Of a stretch of DNA of 64,000 nucleotides, positions 12,426-23,700 are shown in pieces. The translations under genes and the position numbers were made by a program. The stretch comes from Warburgia ugandensis (taxonomy: Eukaryota > Streptophyta > Magnoliopsida > Canellales > Canellaceae). Position 1 is the stretch's first letter, and each line of letters opens with the position of its first letter. A model generated the notes under the pieces. The model was not told the DNA's origin. It worked only from the letters and a program-made list of their open reading frames with translations, and did no database searches. The stretch is taken from assembly GCA_035236585.1 (NCBI GenBank), contig CP141135.1, positions 61,906,190 through 61,970,189 of the forward strand, written 5' to 3'.

Positions 12426-13408
12426 ATTAAATGCTTCCTTTAGCTCTAAACCCTACTACACTTGGGAATGCGTGGGTTTTCTTCCGTATGAGATAAAAGT
12501 TTAATATTTATTATTGTATTAATTATCTTCTATCTCCTCATATATACTTTTATTGCCGCGTAAGCAGAAATTATGATCTGCATTCCATAGTAGGCGTTCC
12601 AAAAACTGGGTGGCGGCCTATGGTTTCATATTTTTTGCTTCATCAAATCGTTTTTCTCATTTGTCCATTTTACTGCATATTTCTAATTTCTTTATTTTCT
12701 GACATTTTAAAGTTAAAAAAAAAAGGTGAACACGTAAAACTTCGAATCACACAAACCGTTTACATTTTCGCATCACAACATTAAGAGATAAGAAACTCGG
12801 AAATAAAATAAATACGACTTTTTTATGCTGAAGCTATTTATGAGGAGACAAATCAAACGGCGAATTAGATCACAGAAAAAACTTAAAAGAGTGAATCCAC
12901 CACCCACTTTTAAGGGCAGCTAAGGTATGATGTAACTATTATGAGGGTGATTGTCCACAGAGAGAGAAGGTTTCTTGACATATAAGCAAATATAAGTTAC
13001 CAAGTCAAAGTATGAACATCCACCATGCAGCAACTCGTCCATTAATATGGCCTGCCATATTAACCTTTGGATCATTGGAAATAATAAGCCCTACTTGTTT
13101 AACCTCCTAATATTTTATGTGAGCTTCCATCGTATAACAACTTACTATTGCAACTATCAACTTATGGAGCTGTACAATGTTAGAAGTACTGCATAACTTA
13201 GAAAGTATCGGCAAGGTTAACTCGTAAGTGGTTGCAGTTATCCAAACCATCCATATGCTAGGCCTTGCTAAAGATGAGCAATACAATATAAGCAAAATTC
13301 AGACATTCTTAAAGGCTAACCTGAGTCACTTGTATCAAAATAGATAAATAGATACACATAAGAGGCAAAAGATCAATGAATAGAGTAGAACATGTAATGG
13401 GTGGTCCA
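12426..13408. other. Intergenic
   Basis: AT-rich sequence without a convincing gene or repeat boundary. Confidence 0.5.
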
Positions 13409-13416
13409 TATTTGTC

Positions 13417-14145
13417 TAGAGATGGCAATCGAGCAAAGAAGGGCAGGGTTTCACCTGCTCCACTCCACCCCACCATGAATCATTGACATGCTCACCCTAC
13501 CATGAATCACTAACATTCCCGTTCCACTGTAGGGTAAGGCCGAATGTAAAGAACCCATCTTGGCCTACCCCATCCCATCAATTGTTAAGGGTAGGGAGGG
13601 CTAGAGTAATGGGGTGGGATTGATGAAATGCCTATGGTTCCTTGAAAGAAAAGCATATAATTCTTTGAAATGATATTATACGCTTAAAAAATTGACACGT
13701 TTGATATTTATCCCATTTTTTTTATGTTGAATATTACAATAGTAATTTATTTCATGTTACTTAAGTTAAAATCATAGCAAATATATATATGTGATAAAGT
13801 ATCTAATGAGCATAAAATTTGATACTTAGACCATCTAAGATATTCTTAATATAGTGAACGGCTTAGATCTAAAAGAAAAAAGTAAATATTAGATAAGTAA
13901 AGTGACGCTTGAATTAATCCTCAGTACAGAGGCACTTGGGTTTTCTTTATTACTTTTCACTCGCTCTAGACCCACCTCGGGTCATGCCTTTTTACTCCAC
14001 TGCAAGTGCGGGTCACTAATTTCACTGTTAGAATGCTCGCTGCATCTTTTCTCCTTGCCGCTGCAAGTCCCGGCCGACATCTGCCCCTCCCGCGCTCCCA
14101 ACCAATAGCCCTCAAATCAATTTAAAGTGCCCATTGCCATCCCTC
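13417..14145 (+). mobile_element. Non-autonomous hAT-type element (729 bp)
   Basis: The left terminus TAGAGATGGCAATCGAGC (13417) matches the reverse complement of the right terminus GCCCATTGCCATCCCTC (14145) with a few changes. TAGGGATGGCAA-type ends are common in plant hAT elements. The flanking 8-mers TATTTGTC (13409-13416) and GACTTGTC (14146-14153) agree at six of eight positions, fitting an aged 8 bp hAT target duplication. No transposase frame is present. The open frame at 13902-14108 inside it is not recognised. Confidence 0.65.
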
Positions 14146-14241
14146 GACTTGTCCTTTCCTACGATGGGATTTCTATTAAGTAAAATATATTTTCATGGGC
14201 CTTGGGCCCTGCAATCGTTTTTTAACCACGTAAGGTTTCCT

Positions 14242-14555
14242 TCAAGTGCTGTTAGGTTCGAGAGCTGTGGGGCTGAACTGATTCTCCAACCATAAATTGT
14301 AGGCCCGAAGAACTATGGAGTCCGAACTTGGCATGTGCAAGACTTGATTCTGCATTATCTGTGCATGTCTCATATCAAAATAGGGACAAACAGTTTCCAG
14401 AAATGTGTTCTTGGAGATAGGAAAGCTTCCACTTCTCTTTCCTTTATCATTTTCATCAGCATCACCAACACTTGGCATGCATGTATGGTAATTGAATTGA
14501 GTGATCTGCTGGAGTCACCCCGCTTCATGCGTTGGAACAGTGGAGCTTAGATGAT
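14242..14555 (-). pseudogene. Unidentified coding-like fragment
   Basis: On the minus strand one frame reads APLFQRMKRGDSSRSLNSIT (about 14549 down to 14490). The next frame then reads MPSVGDADENDKGKRSGSFP and continues through SKNTFLETVCPYFDMRHAQI until a stop at 14242. The composition looks like protein and the frame change suggests decay or a small unrecognised intron. The family is not recognised. Confidence 0.2.
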
Positions 14556-14559
14556 ATTT

Positions 14560-17500
14560 TATCGGTGCCATATTAGAAAATCCGCCTATGACTGCTTGAT
14601 TGACGCACTCTATCACAGCCCACATCACAATCATCGTGTAACTCTCAGGCTTACGATGAGACTAAAGGGCCTTGAAAATGTCTGAGGTAGGTACAGCCTG
14701 GAAGACGATAGGCCAGGTCTTGCACATGAATGGTCCTCAGGCACTTGTAGTGTCATTGGCTGATCTAAACTGTTCTTCATAAATTGATTCACAATAAAAC
14801 CGGTTAAACATATATTGGATCCATGGTTACAGTACTACTATAGCTGTCGCTGAGCTAATTTATGCACAAGTGATGAGAGGAGAGGCCAAATGGACTGGTA
14901 AGGGTTCTCCGTTCCAGTTTCTCAAGGTCATGAATCCTTTTCTTTGAAAAGCTTTTCAGCTGGAATATGTACTTTGTCCATGTACAAAAGCCAAGACATA
15001 CGCAGAGACCTTTCCAATGGATTCTTTGCTTATGCACGTGCAGCATGAGCAGCGAAATTCGCTCCACCGAATGGTCACTTCATCTGCCGGCCTACCAATT
15101 CTTGCCAGAGAAACACGTGATCATAAGAGAGCTGGCAGAGACGATGTGAAAATTTTGAAGTGGGAGGAGGACAGTCGAACAATCACGTAGATGTTGGAGG
15201 TATCTAAATGGCAGAAACTCTTGCTGGCACCGCTTGGCTGGCCAACAAAATCTTGCTATCCCTTCATGAGATTGTTGTAAACAGAGTGAAAAGGCACCAA
15301 TCAGTCTCGTACTGGGTGTATTTTCTGTTCTTGTCCTTCCACACAGCAGAAAACCCAACTCAGTCTGTCCATCACTAGTTCTTCTACCACACGTAATTGG
15401 TTAATCTTCTCAATGTAATGATGATCGGCGTCGTGGGGACATGACTATGATCATAGGCGATAACAACAAATCTAGAAACAGTGGGGTACCCTACTTGGTT
15501 CTGAATTTTCATGACGGGAAACTTCTTCATTTCTCTATATTTTTTTCATTAGCCAATAAAGCTTGTTTGGTTTACCTAGAGATGCTATGAACAGACAATC
15601 AGAAAAACTTCAGCAAATTAAGGTGGCATTACTGGATAGAAGAATGCTATACTGACAGCACTTAAATAGTGCAGTCTAGTGCTCGCATTTTATGGCAATT
15701 ATATCTGAATAATCTAACTCATTTATCTCCTTGCTCTATATTTAAAATTTTAATATATTAAAAAACAAGTAATTTACATTACTTTAGCATCTGAAATATA
15801 TGTTTAAAAACAGACCGTTTAAAAACTTCACAAAAGTGTCCAATTTTTTAGCCATTACCATCATCCAAACTATACCCATTTATATTTATAAGACATCTAA
15901 AGCTAGAACAGTTAAGATGAACGTGTCGGATTACATGTAGGCAAGTCCATAAAATGTAATCGCTGGACCGCACCAGTCTAGGATTGAGTGAAAAGGAAGA
16001 GTAGACACCGTCAATCTTTCCACACATGTGTCATCAAGTAAAACGACGAGGTGTCATCCAATCTCTTTTCGTCAGGAATCAACCATTTTGGGGTCTCTAA
16101 GTGGATATCCAACGGATGGTGTCTGTGATTGATGTGTTCTTCTTCTGCTCTCTCTCGGGGGAATTGATTCTACTTTTGAAATTCAAGCAGGTTTTATATT
16201 CTTTGGGACTTTTTGCTCATTCTACGACACAGTGTACCTCTAACTGTTGCACTGGCCATTAATTTCGTCACACCTAGAGACCTAGTTAGTCTCCCGATTG
16301 GTTCTTTCTTTACTGTACCACGAGAGATCTTCCTCGAAGCAAGAACTTCTTGTAGCGATTGTTGTACCTTTTTACTGGTTCCTTGCCGCCGTCTTTCTCA
16401 ATAAAAAAATCATTCTAATCCCTTGCCAACTTTAAAGATGTGACTGATTTTAACATCTTTGCATAGATATTTGGAAGGGATGCTAAAAATATCTGTCCAA
16501 CCAATTTGGAACCAGCGTCATCAACACCTAGAGGTAGTGGTTATAGTAAGATCAAACCATTAGAATAAAATTAACGTTTTCTGACATAAAGCTGGGGATC
16601 CATAGAGGAAATGCTCCAATCCAAATGTAGCTAGGGGATCAAAGGTGACATCCACAATGTGAGTGTTAAAATCTTGTCATCGTTCACCATGAAGGGGGTT
16701 TCAGGTAGTTCTGTGCATGCACGTTCAATCTATGTTTCACACTATTTTTGGTAAAGGGAAAAATCATTTTACTCGTATGATAAGTACAAGTAAATTCATT
16801 TAGTATACATGAATTTAGTATAAGTGTTAGAGATTGCTCTCGATGTAATGAAGGATTGCAATCTCCACGGGTAGTGAGTATAGTATATCATTGAATTTTC
16901 ATGATCTACTTCAAAGTGAAATGCTTTTGTTTAACTTTAGCTCTAATTCCTAATACATTCTTGGGATTGTTTTCTAAAAATGTCCCTATATTTCAGAATA
17001 AGTCCCCATAGGTCATTGAAAGTTTGGAGTGGTAACCGCTATAACTTACCCTAGGATCAAAAACACCCTTTGTAATTGATGCTGATCAGTGTATTGGTGT
17101 CCAAATTCGAGGAACTGTCTTGTGCCGGTCAAAGGTAGCTTGCAAATGAGACAAGTGCAGTTAGTAACTGTCACGAAGAGAGGTGGCACCGGACGTTCTC
17201 ATTTGTTTGATTTCAACTTAGTTGGAAGTAGACTCACCGGCGATACTTTGAGTTAAATGGGAATGACCAACTCGACTTGGAGGCAAATGAGATTGGCTAA
17301 TGCCACTTAAGTAGCAAACATGAGTGATCAATGCCTCTCATCAAGTAAATAATGGTGATCAACACCACCCTCTATCTAACCGATGCCATCTTGGATCCAA
17401 CTTGGTGTGACCAACTCAACTTTTCAACCAAGTTGAAGTGAATCGCACCATCTCAAGGTTTGAGGGCCATTGCTCTTCCCGGTATACTTTTTTTTTTTTT
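14560..17500. other. Intergenic; nothing firmly assigned
   Basis: Several short open frames overlap on both strands near 14855-15358 and 16213-16404, none recognisable. A poly-T run at about 17489-17500 sits at the left edge of the copia relic and may be an insertion boundary. Confidence 0.45.
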
Positions 17501-18334
17501 GGCTTAAACAATTGTGAAATCTGGTTGATGGAAAAGTCTTTAGAAGCCATGATGTGATTTTTTAGAAGACCAAACTATTAAAGGCTTTGATGTGCAGTGG
17601 TGTAGCTACTCCATGTGAGCAAGACTATGCTAATAATGAGCATAATGAGGAAGCAGAGTAACCACAAAAACATGATGTTGATCATTAGGAAGTTTATGAT
17701 TAAGAAAACCATGAAGAAGAAGCTCATGATGAAGAAGAATATGAAGATGAAGGAGATCACTCTCCTCATGGTGAGCTAGTTAGTCCTGGGTTAAAAGAAA
17801 TTTATTCATTCTATCAAGTATCATAGGTCTAGTATGTTATGTTGACTATTTATGATGAATTAGAAAGGTATTGAAGAAGAGTGACATGCTTTTAATAAGA
17901 AAAGTGACATAGTTCCGAGTATATTATGCTAATAGATTGTGGTGAATCAAAAAGCTATGAAGAAGTTTTACTTGATACTTATAAAGATGAGTGATTGAAA
18001 GCTATCTAAGAAGAGAACTATTTCTTTAGTAAGAATAATGTATATGACTTAGTAGAAAGACCAAAGGGTAATACTATATTGAAGCCAAAATTGATGCTTA
18101 CGTGAAAATAAAATAAGATATGCAGGGCAAAAATAGTAGTCAAAGGCTACAAACAAAATAAGAGAATTGATTTTGGTGAGATCTTTTCTCCTATTGTCAA
18201 GATGTCCTCCATTCGCATGGTGTTGGATCTTGTAGTTACCTTAGATCTAGAGTTGGAGCTACTAGATACTAAGATGGCTTTCTTCCGTGATGACTTGAAG
18301 GACAAGATTTTATTAGAGCAATTGAAAGGCTTAA
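17501..18334 (+). pseudogene. Ty1/copia pol relic, part 1 (integrase end to reverse transcriptase start)
   Basis: With several stops and shifts, the plus strand reads as a copia polyprotein. It has VDGKVFRSHDVIF and a Glu-rich linker (ENHEEEAHDEEEYEDEGDH). The reverse transcriptase region follows, with DCGESKSYEEVLLDTYKDE, YDLVERPKGN, IDFGEIFSPIVKMSSIRMVL and LDLELELLDTKMAFFRDDL, ending KILLEQLKG. This order fits the Tork/Tnt1-like group. The reading stops exactly where a solo LTR begins (18335) and resumes with VKGKEHMVYKLKNSLYWLKQ at 29599, showing that the LTR split one continuous gene. Confidence 0.85.
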
Positions 18335-20085
18335 TCTTGATTTTTTTGCAAGTGCACGGGCTATTGTAGCATAGCTTATGCAAGTACAAGTTAATTCCAT
18401 GGGGACTCGACTTGAGAAGTTGAAGTTTTCATAGAATTTAACTATAAAAAAAATTTAAAGCAAATAGACAAAATTAAGCAATAGTGAACTTCAAAGTCAG
18501 ATCTATAGCTTTAATCAAAAGTACATAATTTCTGAAGTAAAGAGACAGAAAATGAAACAAACCAATGACTAAAATCACTTCCCTAACTCAATTGTTGTGT
18601 CACTCAGCAATTGTTTCAAGCTATGGTCCATCTAAATACATTAATCCTCATCATTTTGTGTTTGATTCAAGGTTTGTTGCCAATCAAATATGAACCATTG
18701 GTTTAGATGGGCTGAACTTAATCAATGGTTGAAATGTAAATTCAGAGATTAAGTGGGAAAAAGAAAACATCTGCTAGGAGACAAAGTGGGGATGAAGCTG
18801 GAATTGAGATAGAAGTCCAATGCTCAAAACTAGAATTTTCTAGTTTTCTGTTTTGAAGAGTTTAACCGAGGAAAGAGAGCTACAACGAAGAAAACAATGT
18901 GGAGAGGAAGAAGGAGATGGGAGAGAAGAGAAGAAGACTAAGAAGATGGGGGGCCGTGTTGGTGAGAATCTGTAGAGAGAGTGTGAAAATGAGATGGGCT
19001 GATTAGAGAGAAGAAGAGGAGAAATCAGTGAGGGGGAAATATTGGAGAAGAAGGGAAAACCGGAGATGAGGGGGTTCTGGGCGTCGACTGGCAGAGAATT
19101 GGGTTGGGGTCAATGACGCTGAGAGAGATTAAGGGGTAGTGTGATGACCCGGGTTTTCATAACACTTTGTAAACACAAAAAGAAAAAAAAGAAAAAGAAA
19201 AAACAAGACTTAGCGATCTCAATCTCTAATAAAATTATTTTTAAAGAGTAAACAACAGTTGAAGAATCTTTTCTTTTAAATTCACTTTGAAAACCCTGAG
19301 TGTCATTTTTCTTTCTCAAAAAGAAGGATTCTCTGTGAAATGAGCGCTCATTTCTACCAAAAATTCAGTAGAGTTTCCTCTATTTTTCGGACATATGACA
19401 TTTAATACATGTCATTGCGAAGTACCTGATAAACATTATTTAACAATTTTAAAATATAATTGGAGACTCTATCTTCTTTTCATACATCTAACAAAATAAC
19501 ACAAAATACTATAACAAAACGCACTCAAAACCTCCACATCACAACCCAGTCATATAAGCCATCCAAACTCCCTCAATTACCTACAATGCAGTTTCTTTCT
19601 CATTACTAATACAATAATTTCAATTCAAAGACCAATTCTTACCTATCCTTTTCCAAAGCTTCCGTTGATGCACTCTTGTCAGTAAGTATTCCTTGGGAGT
19701 CGTTTGTGCTAAGATACTATCAACATGCCAAACCTGTTACTATTCTTTATATTTAAGGCATTGCAAACAAAAATAATGCCTCAGTAAGCAATCACTTGTG
19801 TAGGAGAAATAAGATGTAATTATACATAAACAAATCATAATTTATCATATAAATCAATTGTTCACACTACATCATGTAAAACTATAATCATTTACATTGT
19901 AGTCTGAAATATGTCAAGTATTTACCACAGTAATGAATTCATAATACATTCCATATAACAAAAATCCATTTGAGACATAATTTTAGCAGACTACTAATGA
20001 GAAAGCAATCTCAGTGCACCATACCAAAATAACTTTTCTTTAAATCACAAAGTCTGCAAATACATGTCATTATAGTTCACTTTTT

Positions 20086-20510
20086 GAGAGATGGGCTACC
20101 CACATTCATCGGTCACAGCTTTGTACCATACGGAGGGAGATGGGCTACCCACAATCAACCTCCTCTGAATGCTTCAGAATACTATCAGCCATTTGAGAGA
20201 TGGGCTACCCCTAATTACCGGTCACGGCTTATGTTTCCGCCAAGAGATGGGCTACTCATAGTCATTAGCTATAGTTATAATATTATCCTCTTCCTGGGAG
20301 ATGGGCTACCCACAATCACCGGTCAAGGATCTGTTTCATACGGAGGGAGATGAGCTACCCACAATCAACCTCCTCTAAACTCATCCTTTCATGATTAAAG
20401 TACACAATAGACACAATATTGTCTTCTTTGGTAAAGATGGGCTATCCACAGTCATGCCTCAAGGATCTGTTCTAGCCAGGACATGGGCTACCCACAATCA
20501 CTGGTTTAGA
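20086..20510 (+). repeat. Minisatellite-like array, 8 units of about 50 bp
   Basis: The core GAGATGGGCTACCCACAATC recurs about eight times with variation (near 20090, 20140, 20198, 20245, 20300, 20348, 20434 and 20486), usually followed by ACCGGTCA or AACCTCCTCT. Spacing is 45-85 bp. It lies inside the level-2 LTR. Confidence 0.8.
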
Positions 20511-20719
20511 AAGTGTCTTATCATGAACAACCAAATGGACTGAAGCTTCATAACATAAAACAAATGCTTATACATGAGCAGTTTAAACATGATTCAATTT
20601 TAGCATGCACATTCATCTTATTTTTCGCATATTGAAAAGACTTATTTCAATACTTGAAATTTATATACAAATACATATATAGTGAAAATCTTAGCAATCT
20701 TAATTTCACTTACCTCAAT

Positions 20720-23700
20720 TGTAACACCCCGGATTTTTAAGACATTTTTTTTATAATAATAATAATGACATTTTAAATAAGAGCATTTGGAATCCCATGA
20801 GAAAAGCTTTATTTAACATTTTATTAAAACCTATCTTAAAAACTCCGGGTGTTAGTTTTCCTTTCTCAAAATGGCATACATGTAAATTAAACATAAATAA
20901 AACAATCCGCGTATAAATCAATCTCAAATAAATCGGTGCCTTTATTTTAAATCAAATAAATATCCAAAACACAATAATAATATGGCCCAGGGTCTATCCA
21001 TCATAACATCCCATATAAATGTCCAACATATATCCAAACATCTCAATCAACTCCAAATATAAAGTATGCAGTCCATAATTAAATTCAAATGATAATCCTG
21101 TTTTAATGACTCACATCACTGTCTAAAACTATAGGAAAAAGATCTTCAGCAACTCTCACGGTTTCTCAACAGCTTTTCCTTTCCTGATGTCGCGCTCGAG
21201 ATCTAAGGCATTGCAAAACAAAGCAATGCCTTAGCAAGCTATCGCTTATGTAAGTACATAGACAATTAATGTAATAAATGAAAGAAATAATTAACAACAC
21301 TGATGAAAAGTCTATCATTTATGAAAATAACAGTATCATAATGTCATGTTCAAATAAATGTCAATTTATTTCATATGCTAAAACATGCATTTCATGGAGT
21401 CAAAACATGACATAAATCAATATAAATGAGCATACAATAATAAGGGCACCCTAAGGTAATGGGTCCCACTACATCGCACTAACATCACTGATCAGGAGTA
21501 CTTATGGCCAACCTCTGAGTATCGTCACACCTAGGCATACCATCCATGACCATGCTCATCATACATGCACACATAATAAGAATATGGGCCATCATGCTGC
21601 AGTGGCAACCCTCCATGGGTATCAACCACCGCCGCTCTTCGTCAACACTATAACGGGAGACTTAGCGTTTGTCCCCATGGAAAGGCTCAGACCGATAGTG
21701 TGGACTATCCATGTTACCAAACCCCTACCAAATGTCATCTATGGGCAGGTGTCTATCATATCACAATATCATCACATCACAATCTCGGAGAGTGGCCGGC
21801 CCTATCCCTCCTAGCATGACGCTCACCGGGCGAGAGCACCCGTCATCAAATATAAAACACGGAAATCATATGTATATGCTAAAACTCAAGAGCACTTATA
21901 TCTCAAAATCCCCAAGACATGCCCATCATCCTGGGGTTAGCCTATAAAAGGACTAGCTAATAAGCCTCTATTCTTATTTCCATATAAATTCATGCATTTT
22001 CAAGATAAAATAATAAATAAGTCTCTATTTAAGCATAGTTAATTAACATCATGCTCATAAAAATGTTAGTCAAGAGTTTATTCAAATAAAGATTTTAATT
22101 TCAAATAATCAGAATGTGCTCAAAATTGCATGAAATCCATGGCAAATAATAATTGCAATTTAAAACACAATCACACATAATGCTATGTTTAAACATGGTC
22201 TAAAAATCAAGAAAAAACATTAATTTTGATCACTTACCTTAATGTGAGACCACTAGCTTGCTAATAACTCCCTTTAACTGGTATATTCAAGTGCACTTGA
22301 ACATGTCACATCACTATTTAAAAAATTTTCTAAATAAAAAGTGGTCATTTATAAGTTTTTAAGTTAAAACTAGGTCCACATCCACATCATCAATATGATC
22401 ACAACGCCTCTTTTGGATTGTGATTTGGACTCCTCTACCTCCCAAAAATCAATTTTAAGTGAAAATACTTCATAAATTAATATTATTAATTTATAGGGTG
22501 TTGGGGCGGGTGCACTAGTTTACACCGGCGGCCTTGGTTTACACCGGGTTACACCAGCGCCCAATGTACACTGGATAACACCGGCGACCCCTGTTTACAC
22601 TGGGTTACACCGGCACCCAGTTTACACTAGATTACACGGGCAGCCCAGTTTACACCGGCGACGCGGAAACCGGCACCGGAGAAGACGACCGATTTCCAGT
22701 CATCTCCGGTGACCCTATAGGTGTCCAAATCACTTGGTTTTTTAGCCATTTTGTTCAAAACTTTGTCTAGTTTTCATTTCTATCATCCTTTCGCATTGAT
22801 TTCTCCAAAAATCATGTTTTTTAAATAGTTTTTCCCAAGTTCCTAAAAACATCCATAGGTATTGGTTTTTGCGGTTTTTGGAGAAACCCACCATTGGATC
22901 TCTCCCAAATTTAAAGGGTTTGTTCTTGAGTCTCTTGTGCACTAGTTGGACGGTGCAATTTTCAAATGAACTTGGTTTCATCTGTTAAATTACGCTCCAA
23001 TAGTAGCATTGTAATATCCTTAATTTTTAGGATAAAATAGGAAATTGTTAAATAAATAAAAATAAAAATTTATAGATAGAAATTTTTTCTAAAAACATAA
23101 GAATTAGAAAGTGCTCGTTGATACGAATCCAACGCCACCAAGAACGCGAAAAACGGAGCTCAAACGAGGGAGTTATGAGCCGTCTAAGCAGTAAGGGCAA
23201 ATTGGTCATTTAATAGAGACGTGTTAGACAGGGGTCCAAATTGATAATGGCACCCCCGTCTTTCACACGTCTCTATTAGTGCCGGAAAAATAGCCGGAGA
23301 GACGTGGGAAGAGACGTGTGGGGAAGAGTTTCTCTTCCCCAAGACTCTAAAACCTATATCTGATCATCCTCAGGAGCCAAAACGCTCCACTTTGAGCGTT
23401 CCTCTGGGATTTTTAGCTCAGAACCCTAGCTTTGCAAGTTCTGAGTTTTTCGGCGAGTGGAACCTCGGCAACACGAGCAACCACGGCCAGGTGCAAGGTA
23501 AGCCTCAAAACTTTGTTTTCCCGTATTTATTAAATAGAAAAATAATTAGGAAAAAATTTAAAAAATTAGGAAAAAAAATCAGATTTTTAGGAACCTGTGT
23601 GCACGCTACTGTTGGAGCGTGATTTCACGGATCAAACCACATCCGTTTGAAAATCGTACCGTCCAACTAGTGCACAAGAGACCTAAGAGCAAACCCTTTA

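Noticed and set aside
20086..20510. CRISPR-like array
   Set aside because: Units are imperfect and irregularly spaced, and they lie inside a plant LTR.
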